From positions 7,885,387 to 7,949,386 of the forward strand of contig CM039510.1 in the NCBI GenBank assembly GCA_022432975.1: a stretch of DNA of 64,000 nucleotides, written 5' to 3'. Origin of the DNA: Begonia masoniana (taxonomy: Eukaryota; Streptophyta; Magnoliopsida; Cucurbitales; Begoniaceae). The notes below the pieces were generated by a model. It ran no database searches, was not told the origin of the DNA, and worked only from the letters and a program-made list of their open reading frames with translations. Positions 30,952 through 41,343 of this stretch are shown here, in pieces. Numbering within the stretch: position 1 is the stretch's first letter; the number at the start of each line of letters is the position of its first letter. The position numbers were made by a program, and so were the translations under genes.

Positions 30952-31208
30952 TGTTGTGGAATCCAGGGATTTCACAATGAAAATGGAAAACTCTCTATAT
31001 TATCAGTGAACGATTACAACGAAAAACATAAAAACGAAATGAAAAACAATAAAAATGAAAACAGACAAATTCATTCCACGCCTTCTTCTCCTCCTCCTTT
31101 TCTGTTTATAGTGCTTTGCCTTCTAACGGTTTGGACACGTTGCTCTCTGTGCTGGGCTTGGGCTCTCCTTGGGTTCTCTCTGTGCCGGGCTTGGGCTCTT
31201 CCATGACA
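30952..31208 (-). repeat. Element I 5' LTR
   Basis: 257 bp, the partner of 27,822-28,079, ending next to the second AATTC TSD. Confidence 0.93.
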
Positions 31209-31300
31209 AATTCTTTCAGCGAAAGAGACTTCTACTATTGATTTGCTGAGAAAGATCGGATTCTCCGATTCGACCATCGGGAGATTTTTCCGGCCATTTT

Positions 31301-32300
31301 AAATAGTTTTACAATAGAAAGTTCATAAACAAAAGGAGAAATTGAATCTGAGCCATATTATATCACGTGTTTACCCGATTTCATCTGTTTTGCGCTCAAT
31401 TTAATTTTCAATTTTTTTTATTTCTTATTCAATTCACAATACCCGATAAATTTTTAAGTTTAGTTAATCTTATTTCGCTTAGATTTAAATTTCGATAATT
31501 TTGCACTCGTGGGAACTATTTTTACTATTCATACATTACTTAGATGCGACATGTACACTTGCCTAGGGTTATAGTTTCGTACAACAATTATACAAGTGAA
31601 ACAAATTTGTAGATTATTTGTTGGAATGATGAAAAATTTATTTTGTTCAAACCATAAATTGATTATTCGATTAAAAGTTCACTTTATGGCCAATCACTGC
31701 ACGCCAACTCACCTTCCTCTTTTTTATAGGATTGAGTTAATGGAATTTCGTTAAAGAGTAAATTGATGAAATTTCATAAAGAGTTTGAAATTCATAATCA
31801 TCCGTTAAATGTCAATTAATAGTATGAATGTATGACTTTCGATCTTTGATGGACGGTTGAAAATAATTACAAAGACATTTGAAAAGAAAATGAATTTAAA
31901 AAGTTGGATTGATTTTTATGGACGTTTAACGGGGATTTGGTTTAAAATTCATAACCAAAAGTTAACATGTGTGAATTAATGAGATTTCACAAAGAAATTC
32001 AATCAGCCATTAATGTGTGTTAATTGATGAGATTCATAACAGTTCATTAATGGGTGTAAAATAATGACGTGATTATAGGATGTATATTAATATTTTATGA
32101 ACACTTGAAAATAATAAGAGTGTTTGAAAAATAAAAAAAAGTTTGAAATTCATAATTAATGAGTGTAAATTAATAAGATTTCATAAAAAGATTTGAAATT
32201 CATGACCATTCAGCGCTGTGAAGGTATGAATATTGAACATTGGATTGATCTTTAATAGATAATTAAGAATAATTTATACGATTGCTTATTTCCTAATATA
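31301..32300. other. AT-rich spacer between Elements I and II
   Basis: Probable intron or flank of the oxidoreductase pseudogene. It contains loosely repeated words (TTTGAAATTCATAA, TTAATGAGATTTCATAAA) at about 31,745-32,210, suggesting a decayed tandem array. No coding seen. Confidence 0.4.
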
Positions 32301-32581
32301 TGTTGTGTCAACAACAATTTGTTCAACATAAATGATAATTTCTATTGATAGTTCATGAAGCGATTACAGAGAAGAGAGAGAGTGAGAGTACAAAAGAGAG
32401 AGAGAGAGAGAGAGATAACAAATTACAAAACAGACAATTCCACAACACCTTGCTCATGCTCCTCCCCTCCTGGTTATATTTGCTTCACCTCCACTTGGGC
32501 TTGGGCTCGGGCTCGTCAAAATTTACTGCATTTCTTCTTGATGCTCTACAGCCCATCATGGAAGAGGCCTCTTCCATGACA
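32301..32581 (-). repeat. Element II 3' LTR
   Basis: 281 bp, TGTTGTGTCA...CCATGACA on the plus strand. It contains a GA microsatellite (about 32,393-32,415) that is longer in the partner LTR and explains most of the length difference. Confidence 0.92.
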
Positions 32582-32593
32582 GTCCTCCCCCTT
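32582..32593 (-). promoter_or_regulatory. Element II polypurine tract
   Basis: Sense-strand AAGGGGGAGGAC immediately before the 3' LTR, equivalent to the tract in Element I. Confidence 0.8.
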
Positions 32594-32689
32594 AACAGAT
32601 CCTTGTCCTCAAGGATAACAATTTGGACAACAACATAATCATATGCTCTTCGACACTCGGCCTCTTCAACGTTAGAATCTGAATCACAG

Positions 32690-33241
32690 TCAATTTCTAC
32701 TTTCAAAACCTGCATCGTTTTCCTTGTGCATCTGATCATTCCCTATAAATTCACTAGCAGCAAGCTCCTTGTCAAGAAATCCAGCATCTTTGGGTATCAA
32801 AGAAAAACATGGCCTTCCATTTTCTTCATCCTTCCTCTCAGCACCATCACTGTCCTCGACTACTTGTTGGAAAGACAAGTTGAACCTCTTACTGAAAAGC
32901 TTGAAGATGCAATCAACATCACGGTCAAAGTACCTTTGGGCTTTGTGATGCGATATGGACACCATCTGAGGAAAATCAATCATAGTAACATTCTCATCAT
33001 CGCCAACCATAATGTTGAATTCTTTGAAGTCACAGTGAATAAGACCAAGTTCTGCTAGTCGAATAACAAGACCAATAATTGTTTCAGAAATTACTTCTAG
33101 ATTTTGCAACTGCTTCATTTGCACCACTGGGTAATCTTCAATAGGGGACATAACCACGCAATGCCTATTACAGTCCACAGCCTTTGGAAAAGGAAAACCA
33201 TGCTCTTCCAAAGCCTTCATGAATGCAAATTCTTTCAAAGC
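32690..33241 (-). pseudogene. Captured RIO2 atypical kinase C-lobe
   Basis: RIO2 is an atypical kinase/ATPase needed for cytoplasmic maturation of the 40S ribosomal subunit. This segment begins ALKEFAFMKALEEHGFPFPK and continues AVDCNRHCVVMS. It holds the catalytic loop LIHCDFKEFN (canonical HCDFNEFN, so one Asn is now Lys), the metal-binding block MIDFPQMVS, YFDRDVDCIF, and the RIO2 tail RPCFSLIPKDAGFLDKELAA. The N-lobe with P-loop and ATP-binding Lys is absent and replaced by unrelated helical sequence, so it cannot be an active kinase. It is open in frame with the upstream segment and ends at 32,690. Confidence 0.85.
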
Positions 33242-34252
33242 CTTAACGTCGTTAATTAATTTCAATATTAGAAGAACACTTCTAGGTAAGTAAACTAAAG
33301 GAAGCTTCATGCCAATAGTAGAACCCTGATATCTCCAGATGGAAGAACTCAAATTTTCCAATATTGAAGCTAGTATACATGCTTGGATGTTCTGATACGC
33401 ATAGCTATTGCAAAAGACAACCTGTACAAGGCCAAGATACTCTTCAAGTAGTAACATGATGACGCTATCAAAACTACCATCGGCAGCAGATCCATTCACA
33501 AACTCAAAACCAAACCCAAACAAGCTAGGTAATAAATCAGCTAGTGAAGCAATAGCTACCACAAATGAAGCATCATACTCAACAAATGAAATCTCCCTAC
33601 ATAGATCTTTCAATAACTTTAAAATCCTCAAACCAAATGTCAGTCTCATGCAGAAATTAGCTTTTGTTGTCTTCTCCTCAAGGTTATCTGGGAGCCTAAC
33701 TAGTTCAGTGCAAAGCATAATTAAGCGTCGAATACCGACCAAATGAGAAACCACCCAATGTTGGGATCAAGAAACTAACTTGTGTAAATCATTGATAAAA
33801 GGTCGGTCTCTGAATCCATAGAGCTGCTGATCAGGTTGCATGCATTCAGCTGTTAAACTCATCAAAGGTCTATCCACCTGTTTCTCTTCTCCCGAGCAAC
33901 TGGCACCTTGATGACCACACATGATGCAGTTATCGTACTCAATATTAGTAGAATTTCCACCAACGATAGCTTGCAAGTCTGAGAAGCTATTCTCAGAACA
34001 TGATGGTAAGGTGTCGTATAATTTATTTGTCCCATTAACCAAAGCTATCTCCAAAAGTTGTAACATCTTGGTCCGGATACTGAAATCATCTCCTTTATAC
34101 TCTAATCTTTCTAAGAAGCATAGAGCAAATTCCAGTGATTTTTGAACAACGGCAACAATTACAGCTTCTGGATGCTCACCTGATAAACTTTCTGACGAAT
34201 GTCGTGTGGTCCGATCAGTGACAACTTTTGCTCCTTTAACAAAAGGGTACAC
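33242..34252 (-). pseudogene. Captured alpha-helical repeat protein fragment fused to RIO2
   Basis: One register from 34,252 to 33,242 with a single TGA (33,769-33,767), continuous with the RIO2 piece. It reads EAVIVAVVQKSLEFALCFLE and RTKMLQLLEIALVNGTNKLY, then a Cys/His-containing stretch (NCIMCGHQGASCSGEEKQ), then MLCTELVRLPDNLEEKT and SLADLLPSLFGFGFEFVNGS. The amphipathic Leu-rich helices suggest an ARM/HEAT-type scaffold protein. I do not recognise the donor gene. The stop and the abrupt junction to RIO2 indicate a captured, chimeric transcript rather than a gene. Confidence 0.6.
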
Positions 34253-34261
34253 TGATTTAAA

Positions 34262-34470
34262 CGTTTCTTACAGTGTATAGTCATTAACATCACCAGAGTA
34301 TTGATGCCCCAGCGCCTGCATAGGCGGAGGCACCCCCTGCAATTTAGAGTTAGAATTGGAAGTAGATCCAGACTTGGTAGATTTTGATGCAGCCGAAGTA
34401 TAGGCCATCATATTTCAAAAAACTTTCCGAGCTTGGCCATTATGTTTCACCCCATCGAGGAAAATACACA
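34262..34470 (-). pseudogene. Captured small coding piece in Element II
   Basis: On the minus strand it reads LCIFLDGVKHNGQARKVF, a stop, then MMAYTSAASKSTKSGSTSNS and LQGVPPPMQALGHQYSGD. It follows a plausible CAG acceptor near 34,475. Donor not recognised. Confidence 0.4.
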
Positions 34471-34478
34471 ACTGAAGC

Positions 34479-34928
34479 TTATAATATAATTTTTTTTCTT
34501 GTCGATTTATAGTTCAGAATTTTAAAAATTAAAACGTCAGATGAACTCACGATAAGAATTGCTGGACTCCTGAGATCTATTGGTTTGGACATAGTTTGGT
34601 TTGCGCCAGCCCCCGCAAGAGCTTGGGTAATGTCGTCAACCTTTGGCACCGCCGATTTGGAAGGAAGATGGTGCCAATTTGGAAAGAAGATGTTGGGTCC
34701 TTGCTTTATTGACGACTGAATTTGGTGACTTATACCTCCTCTTTGCTGCATGCGATGCTCATTGTCTGAAAAGAACTTTTGCTTGGGAATGAATCCAAAT
34801 ACATCTTGAAGAAAGCCATTTTCCTGCATATGCTTAACAAACCCTCCCCCTAGGAAGGGTTTCAGGAAGTTCCACTGTATCAGCTGACTCCATGTTGTTG
34901 TCTGTAACGAATCACCACCTTTCCTCAT
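34479..34928 (-). pseudogene. Captured unidentified segment in Element II
   Basis: Open frame reading SQLIQWNFLKPFLGGGFVKH, FGFIPKQKFFSDNEHRMQQR and VDDITQALAGAGANQTMSKP, not recognised. Its last 20 codons fall in a stretch nearly identical to 29,953-30,005 of Element I, which includes a GTGAGT-like donor, so the real coding end is probably near 34,553. Confidence 0.45.
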
Positions 34929-35051
34929 CGAAACTTCAGGGGAGTAACCATCCTCAAAATATTCTAAAACATCCCGGAAAACATTCCGCTAACTATTCAA
35001 ATCTTTCTTTGTAGAGCCTCTTCCACCTGCCTCAGCTGAGAGGATTGTGAC

Positions 35052-35549
35052 TTAGTTTAATATTTTCCCCTTTAATCCCTGTAAATGTACAAGTCCGTCA
35101 GAAAGTTTATTTGCTTCCTTAGTCAAGCCGTTACGTTCAGCTATATGTTCAGCAGAAAATTTCTCCAATCTTCCTATCTCAAAAATTACAGCAATATGTT
35201 GTCGCTGAGGTGGTGGGATCGGCGTATTTGAGTAACATGGCAAGAATGGAGCACTGTCTACTGGCTGTTTCTGGGCGTGATCTCTAAATACGGTTGAGGA
35301 TTCAGCCGTTGCGACTGGTGCGCTGAAAGAAGGCAGCGATGAATCTCCCCTTGCTTGCTGTTGCGTCTGCCCAGATTCAGACGATTGCTGGAGGATCGGC
35401 GCCATCTCCGCGGCAGTGTTCGGCCAATCGATTCTCAGCGAAGGGTGGTATCTTGACGATACCGATTTCCGGCCAGGGTCAGCTACCACCGGTTGTGGTA
35501 CTCCAGTGCTCAACTGAGACTGAACCAATTTCGTAAGCATGGATATCAT
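35052..35549 (-). pseudogene. Element II leader continuation and Gln/Pro-rich segment
   Basis: Open frame reading MISMLTKLVQSQLSTGVPQP, then a Ser/Gln/Pro-rich stretch (LQQSSESGQTQQQARGDS), then RLEKFSAEHIAERNGLTKEA. The start (KLVQSQLSTG) parallels [10 protein letters not shown] of the Element I leader, marking a shared gag-like module. The rest is an unidentified captured segment. The nested solo LTR cuts the frame just upstream. Confidence 0.5.
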
Positions 35550-35553
35550 CGCG

Positions 35554-38500
35554 TGTAACGCCCCCGAACCCGCCCCGGCTCGGTGCGCTACTTTGCTAAC
35601 TAATCCTTCGTTGAAAACGACGTTTAAAATAATTTTTGATAAATTTCCGACTCAATTTTCGGGTTTTTCGAACCCTCGAAAAATGTTGGGAAACGTGCGT
35701 ACACTACGTTTAAAATACTTTGGAAAATGTCGGGTCAAAACATAGTATAAATAGAATTTTAAAAAAAATAGGGAAAGTAAACCCGACGTTGTTTATTTTA
35801 AAATCAAAAACCGACAATATAACGGCTAAAAGTTTATAATCCAAAAACCTGAAAAACAAACACATTTAAAATCACAATTCAAACCCAATTCTCCAAAATC
35901 AAACACTCCTATATTCACACATCAATTTTCCCAAAACTAACCAAAACATCTCCACCAATATTTACACTAAACAACTCTCACAAAATCAACCACACATATT
36001 AAAAATTTCAACTACAACCCACATCCCGAGAACTAGGTCGAAGCGCCCCGACACATGGCCTGCACCGGCGAGCTCCATGGATCTCCGACTGCTCCTAGTC
36101 ATGATCCTTGCTCTCAAGCTCACCTGTAAATGCTCCCTCACCTACACCATAGAACACGCACACACACGTAAGCTTACGCTTAGCAAGTAGAGGACAACAA
36201 ATATAAACATACACTAAGCACACACAACTCTCTGATACCACTCTCACACAATCCTAACACATGTCATTCCACTCCTGATATCATATGTAGCAAATCCACT
36301 CACGACATCTCACGTAGCAAATCCACTCACGACATCTTACTTATATTCAGTCAGGTGTCTCTTGCAGAACCTCCTGAAGTTGCCATCTTTCAGACACTAC
36401 TTCGCGACGAGGCGACCTCTGCACATCTTTTGTGGAAACCTCCCGAAGTTGCCATATTTCAGACACTAATTCGCGACGAGGAACCACTGCACATCTTTCA
36501 TGGGAACCTCCCAAATTTGCCATATTTCAGACACTAATTCGCGACGAGGAACCACCACCAACAGATCCCCTTTTAATACATATCATACTCACATTTCAAA
36601 ACCATGCTTAACCAAAACAAAACATTCAAAACCATGCTTAACCTTCAACGTATTTCGACGTGCCACCCCAATTCAGAAACCTCTACACGTCTACTATCCA
36701 TTGAAATGCTTACTTTAACCAAACAAATATATTAGCCAACACGAAAACCCCTCAACAGAATCGGCCCCCCTAAGTGTTCCAACCCGGTTTTTGTGTAACT
36801 TCCATCCAATCCTTAATTTAATCACCCAAACAACCTAAATCATCCATTCAACAACTAAAGCAACCATTTGGAAAGAAAACAAGAATTTGAAGTCCATTTT
36901 CGGGATTCCATGGTTAGGGTTTTCCAAACCCTAACCAAATCCATCAAAACTACCTTAAAAACTCTAAAAACCAACCCTAATATGTATATAACTTAAAACC
37001 CCACAATGATTTTACCTTAAAAACCTTGAAGAACCTTGATGGAATGAAGCTTTGAAGGGCTTCTGGCTGTCGTCGATGGAGGGAGGAGAAGAAGGAGACA
37101 ATTGCTTTACTTTCCCAATTTTTCTCTTTTATAAAACCATTTGTTTTTCTTTAATTTATTCAATTAATAATCATTGAAATTACACTTAAAACCCTCCCAT
37201 TCTCCTCCAACGTGGCTGCCATCCTTCACCACATTTTCCACTAAATTTTCATCACAACTCTTCTTTCCTATTGGTTGCTATCTTCTTTGACTTTTCAAAC
37301 AACCAAGCAACCAAATCAGAACAAAGCAACCAAACAAGCAAAGAATCTCCTACCGTTCCGTGGTATAGGCCCGAAGGCAAAACATATACACTCCGCTACT
37401 TACCTGATCGCTCGGAACGTAATTATTCCCTTCGTCCAACCAAACTATTCGCTCGACAACCTATCAAATAGGAAAAATAACTTAGCAAGCCACTAATAAA
37501 GTGCTAAAGGATTTTTCTAACTAAAACTAAACAACATTTAAAACAATTCACCCTTAAAGCCCTAAACCCGATTTTTACCCAATTTTGACCATCCAACTTC
37601 AAACGGTCATAACTTCCTTGTTTTTCAACGTATTTCGACGTGCCACCCCAATTCAGAAACCTCTACACGTCTACTATCCATTGAAATGCTTACTTTAACC
37701 AAACAAATATATTAGCCAACACGAAAACCCCTCAACAGAATCGGCCCCCTAAGTGTTCCAACCCGGTTTTTGTGTAACTTCCATCCAATCCTTAATTTAA
37801 TCACCCAAACAACCTAAATCATCCATTCAACAACTAAAGCAACCAATTTGGAAAGAAAACAAGAATTTGAAGTCCAATTTTCGGATTCCATGGTTAGGGT
37901 TTTCCAAACCCTAACCAAATCCATCAAAACTACCTTAAAAACTCTAAAAACCAACCCTAATATGTATATAACTTAAAACCCCACATGATTTTACCTTAAA
38001 AACCTTGAAGAACCTTGATGGAATGAAGCTTTGAAGGGCTTCAATGGCTGTCGTCGATGGAGGGAGGAGAAGAAGGAGACAATTGCTTTACTTTCCCAAT
38101 TTTTCTCTTTTTATAAAACCATTTGTTTTTCTTTAATTTATTCAATTAATAATCAATTGAAATTACACTTAAAACCCTCCCATTCTCCTCCAACGTGGCT
38201 GCCATCCTTCACCACATTTTCCACTAAATTTTCATCACAAACTCTTCTTTCCTATTGGTTGCTATCTTCTTTGACTTTTCAAACCTATGCTTTTTGACTT
38301 GTCTATTTCTTTTCAAAACTAATCCATGATTCTTTTGATTTGTCAACCTCTCTTTTCCTTTCTCTTTTTCTTCCAACGTGACTCACTCTTTAACCACCCT
38401 TTCATTCAATTTTCCAAGTTTTTCTATTGGTTATTAAAACTTTTGACTTTTCAACCTAATTGGTTTTGAATTTTCAACCATTCTTCTTTCCTTTGCATGA

Positions 38501-38593
38501 CTTAATTCCAATCCCATTATCACTTAACATTAAACTATCCTAACTGTTTAATCTTAGGCCTATATGCGTTATAGAAAATTCTCGGGTGTTACC
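35554..38593 (-). mobile_element. Solo gypsy-type LTR nested in Element II
   Basis: 3,040 bp, TGTAACGCCCCCG...CTCGGGTGTTACC on the plus strand, with near-TSD TCGCG (35,549-35,553) and TTGCG (38,594-38,598). Sense strand minus. It is related to the Tekay LTRs at 41,966 and 48,069. A partial tandem duplication makes it long: about 36,647-37,310 recurs at 37,625-38,285 (offset about 978 bp, very similar), with a unique block between. Three degenerate units of about 72 bp ending in ACTAATTCGCGACGAGGAAC lie at 36,355-36,560. The terminal ACC instead of ACA is probably a point mutation. Confidence 0.82.
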
Positions 38594-38598
38594 TTGCG

Positions 38599-38778
38599 TC
38601 CTGCTTTGCTGTGTACTCTTGCCTAAAAGTGTTGAGCTCGGTTTGTATTCCCTGGCAGTTTTGTGCAAATACGTCCATTCGAGTGGTGAGCTCTGTGACT
38701 ACCTTCTAGCAGCTCCTGGTGTCCCTCTGCCAGATTCTTCAACGTTTCTTCTTCTGTCTTTTCTCGGGTTTCCGCCAT
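38599..38778 (-). pseudogene. Element II gag-like leader ORF, start
   Basis: ATG at 38,778, 17 nt after the primer site, reads MAETREKTEEETLKNLAEGH, QELL. A frame change follows, and another register reads VTELTTRMDVFAQNCQGIQT, ELNTFRQEYTAKQDA, a heptad-rich stretch resembling the N-terminal coiled coil of plant gypsy gag. This suggests that the family descends from a gypsy element whose gag start was kept and whose remainder was replaced. Confidence 0.6.
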
Positions 38779-38795
38779 CATTCCCGATCATAGCT

Positions 38796-38807
38796 GCTCT
38801 GATACCA
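38796..38807 (-). promoter_or_regulatory. Element II primer-binding site
   Basis: Sense-strand TGGTATCAGAGC, two bases inside the 5' LTR, identical to Element I. Confidence 0.95.
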
Positions 38808-38809
38808 CT

Positions 38810-39106
38810 TGTTGTGTCAACAACAGTTTGTTCGACAGAGATGATAATTTCTATTGACAGTTCATGAAGCGATTACAGAGAATAGAGAAAAAGAGAGAGA
38901 GAGAGAGAGAGAGAGTACGAAAAAGAGAGAGAGAGAGATAGAGAGATAACAAATTACAAAACAGACAATTCCACAACATCCTGCTCACGCACCTCCTCTC
39001 CTGGTTATATCTACTTCACCTCCACTTGGGCTTGGGCTCGTCAAAATTTACTGCATTTCTTCTTGATGCTCTACAGCCCATCATGGAAGAGGCCTCTTCC
39101 ATGACA
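38810..39106 (-). repeat. Element II 5' LTR
   Basis: 297 bp, the partner of 32,301-32,581, with an extended GA microsatellite (about 38,890-38,945). Confidence 0.92.
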
Positions 39107-39845
39107 ATATATTTTTCTTTCTCTATTTAAGAAATTCTTTCAGCGAAAGAGACTTCTACTATTGATTTTTTCGGCCATTTTAAAAATCGGATTCTCCGAT
39201 TCGACCATCGAGAGATTTTAATTGGCTCCGTCTTGCTTAATTCGAAGGTCGTCTCTATTGATTCCGACGAGTTCAACTCTCCAACCGTCAATCTACTGGT
39301 TGGGAACTCACTGAAGGCAGAGCTGGGAGTGATAGTGTCCACTGAAGAATCGGAAGCAGATAAGCTTACGCAGGAGAGAACCAAACCGGTTCAAAACAAA
39401 CTGCCAAGGAGCACAGTTTGTGTATACTTTTCGGCTGACAGAGACCGGGTTCCCATAAAGAACCCGGTTGGTCGGGTAAGAGAATTATCAACAATATGTT
39501 CTTTGCTACGAATGTGGTTCCATCCTATGGCCCACCTAATAAATCATCGGTATCAATTTGTAAAGTCGAAAATGTATCCGATGATGATATGAAGGTTGAG
39601 GTTATTTGAGAACTATCGGGTTGATTCGGGGAAAAGGTGGTGAGGCCATGGAAACATATTCGAACATATAGAATTGGGTTTGCGCAACCAAATCAATGTC
39701 TGTCAACTAATTTGATGAAAAACCCAAAGGTTGGATCAGGTTGGAGTGGTGATTATATGAGTTCCGCCACATTTGACTGTGCTCTAGTTTCAGGGAGGAG
39801 AGCAGTTGAAGCTCTTCTAAGAGATAGGAAACCAGATTCTGTTTA

Positions 39846-40134
39846 AATTCTTGAATGCTTATTAAATTTGTATTTATTCTTTCAATTTAATGCTATTTAA
39901 TTATGGAAATAATTCAAATTGTGAGATAAAAAATTAGAATATCGAACCTGTAATAATTCTAATGTTTTAATATATTAATATAATAATATTTTATGTTATA
40001 TAATGATAAAGGTAAACTATAAATTAAACTATGATATTTAGAGTATATTCATCTTAAACTCTATTTTTTTTAAAATGAACCTCAAATTCTAAAATTAATT
40101 CAACTTCAAGTTTGATTTTTTTTTTTAACAAAAT
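39846..40134. other. AT-rich spacer
   Basis: Very AT-rich 3' flank of the oxidoreductase pseudogene; nothing else recognised. Confidence 0.4.
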
Positions 40135-41343
40135 TGTAACACCCGGCATTTTTGCCATGTAAATATTTCTTGATGTATTAGACATAATCAATGGGAATAT
40201 TTATACAATGCGTGTTTTTACGAATTTACCGATGGTTTTAGTTGAATGTGAGTGATTCGTAAAACCGATTCGACGAACTAAATAGTAATTTAGTTAAAAA
40301 CCAATAGTTAGAAATGCATGGAGGGGTAAATTATGAAGGAATTAAGGTAGGTGGGAGGGAGCCAATGGATGGTTGTCAAATGTCCATAACTTGCTGAGAA
40401 ACCTACCTTTTGTCTTCTCTTCTCTTCTCTTCTACGTAAACCTTCATTTTCATCTTTACTTCTCTGTTTTCTCTCTTCCTGGCGCCTGAAACAAATTCCA
40501 AAACCTTGCTTCTCCTGTTTCCTTCTGTTTCTTCTTGCTCCCTTCAGTAAAGGTAACCTTTTTTCATTAGTTAACAAGTTTAGGTTAGTTAAACGTTAGT
40601 TTTTTTTTTTGAAGTTTAGGTTAATGTCCGATTTCGCATGCTATAGGTTCGCGAACCACAGTTGTCGAGCGTGCAAAGCTTGCTGCATATCGGACAACAG
40701 ATAAGTTCATGCGTATAAGTTGGCCCTTAAGGCCCTACAGCATGGAGGTACTAGGTTTTGGTTCGAGTAGTTAGGTCGTAGGTTATGCTTTAAGTTAAAC
40801 GTGTTCTTTGTGTTCTGTTTCCCGTTGTTTTTATTCTGTCACCTGTATACGTTGAGTTTAAGCATCATACATGTTCATGCATACACGTTTTCTGGAAAAC
40901 CCTGTAAATGTTTTCAGCACCAGATTTGAAGTTAAGAAAAATAAAACCTGTAATGTAATGTATGGTTAAGTGTGGACGAGAACTGGCATCCTGTCACGTA
41001 CTCCTGTTATGTCCTGTTGTGGCATGTACTCATGTTGCGCCAGCTCTTCTTCCTACTTATACCTTCCTGTCCAGTGAACGTAATGTAATGTAATGTAATG
41101 TTCATGTATTTGAAAATGTTCATGCACAGCATATGCACCACTTTGCATTGTATGTTCTTACTAAGCCCTAGGCTCATAGTTGAACTCCCTGTTGTAGGTA
41201 TGGATTCTCCAGATGAGGACTTTGTGCCTCAAGCTGATGAGTCGAGGTAGTTGGTGGATCGAGTTCACGGTGATTGGTTGCTGCAGTCAGACAAAGGTTA
41301 TTCCTGTGAAAAATGTATTTTTGAAAGTTAAGTCCAGTCCTGT
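40135..41343 (+). mobile_element. Partial gypsy-type LTR, 5' portion
   Basis: Starts TGTAACACCCGGCATTTTTG, the sense-strand start of the solo LTR family at 15,011-17,363. It shares the block GGCCCTTAAGGCCCTAC and the CGGACAACAG region (40,680-40,740). It stops at GTCCAGTCCTGT, where a second LTR start follows, so its 3' end is lost. Confidence 0.75.

Larger units (their letters stand above)
27822..31208 (-). mobile_element. Element I: small-LTR retroelement with captured chaperone-gene sequences
   Basis: 3,387-bp minus-strand element with perfect AATTC TSD (27,817-27,821 and 31,209-31,213). LTRs of 257-258 bp read TGTCATGGAAGAGCC...CCACAACA in the sense direction. The primer site TGGTATCAGAGC (30,950-30,939) abuts the 5' LTR (30,952-31,208), and a purine tract (AAGGGAGAGGATT) abuts the 3' LTR (27,822-28,079). 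Instead of gag-pol, the interior encodes a short leader fused to BAG, HSP70 and DnaJ segments, then non-coding sequence, then a V-PPase fragment. It is a gene-capturing, non-autonomous LTR element (LARD/TRIM-like, comparable in principle to maize Bs1). It inserted in an exon of the FAD oxidoreductase. Confidence 0.93.
32301..39106 (-). mobile_element. Element II: related retroelement with captured RIO2 and other gene pieces
   Basis: 6,806-bp minus-strand element with perfect ATATA TSD (32,296-32,300 and 39,107-39,111). LTRs of 281 and 297 bp start TGTCATGGAAGAGGCC and end TTGACACAACA in the sense direction, related to Element I. The primer site is TGGTATCAGAGC (38,807-38,796), and the polypurine tract AAGGGGGAGGAC abuts the 3' LTR. 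Removing a nested 3-kb solo LTR (35,554-38,593) leaves about 3.8 kb: a gag-like leader, low-complexity and unknown coding segments, a helical-repeat protein fragment and a RIO2-kinase C-lobe. Like Element I it lacks protease, integrase and RT, so it depends on another element for mobility. Confidence 0.92.
27345..39845 (+). pseudogene. FAD-dependent amine-oxidase/phytoene-desaturase-like oxidoreductase pseudogene
   Basis: Remains of a plant NAD(P)/FAD oxidoreductase. Piece 1 (27,345-27,821) has a basic, Pro/Ser-rich leader (possible transit peptide), the dinucleotide-binding motif VVVIGAGLAALAAA, a frameshift in a C-rich run near 27,475, then the FAD motif ILLEASDGVGGRVRTDFVDG and on to TRTDEEI. 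Element I interrupts here. Piece 2 (31,209-31,300) continues LSAKETSTIDLLRKIGFSDS and RFFRPF, then stops. Piece 3 (39,121-39,845) repeats part of piece 2 in scrambled order, then reads SVLLNSKVVSIDSDEF, PRSTVCVYFSADRDRVPIKN, MFFATNVVPSYGPPNK and, near the C-terminus, YRIGFAQPNQCLSTNLMKNP and SSATFDCALVSGRRAVEALL. A central segment (FFGGVF region) is missing, and stops occur near 39,607. The C-terminal FAD-binding motif is still recognisable. Confidence 0.85.
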
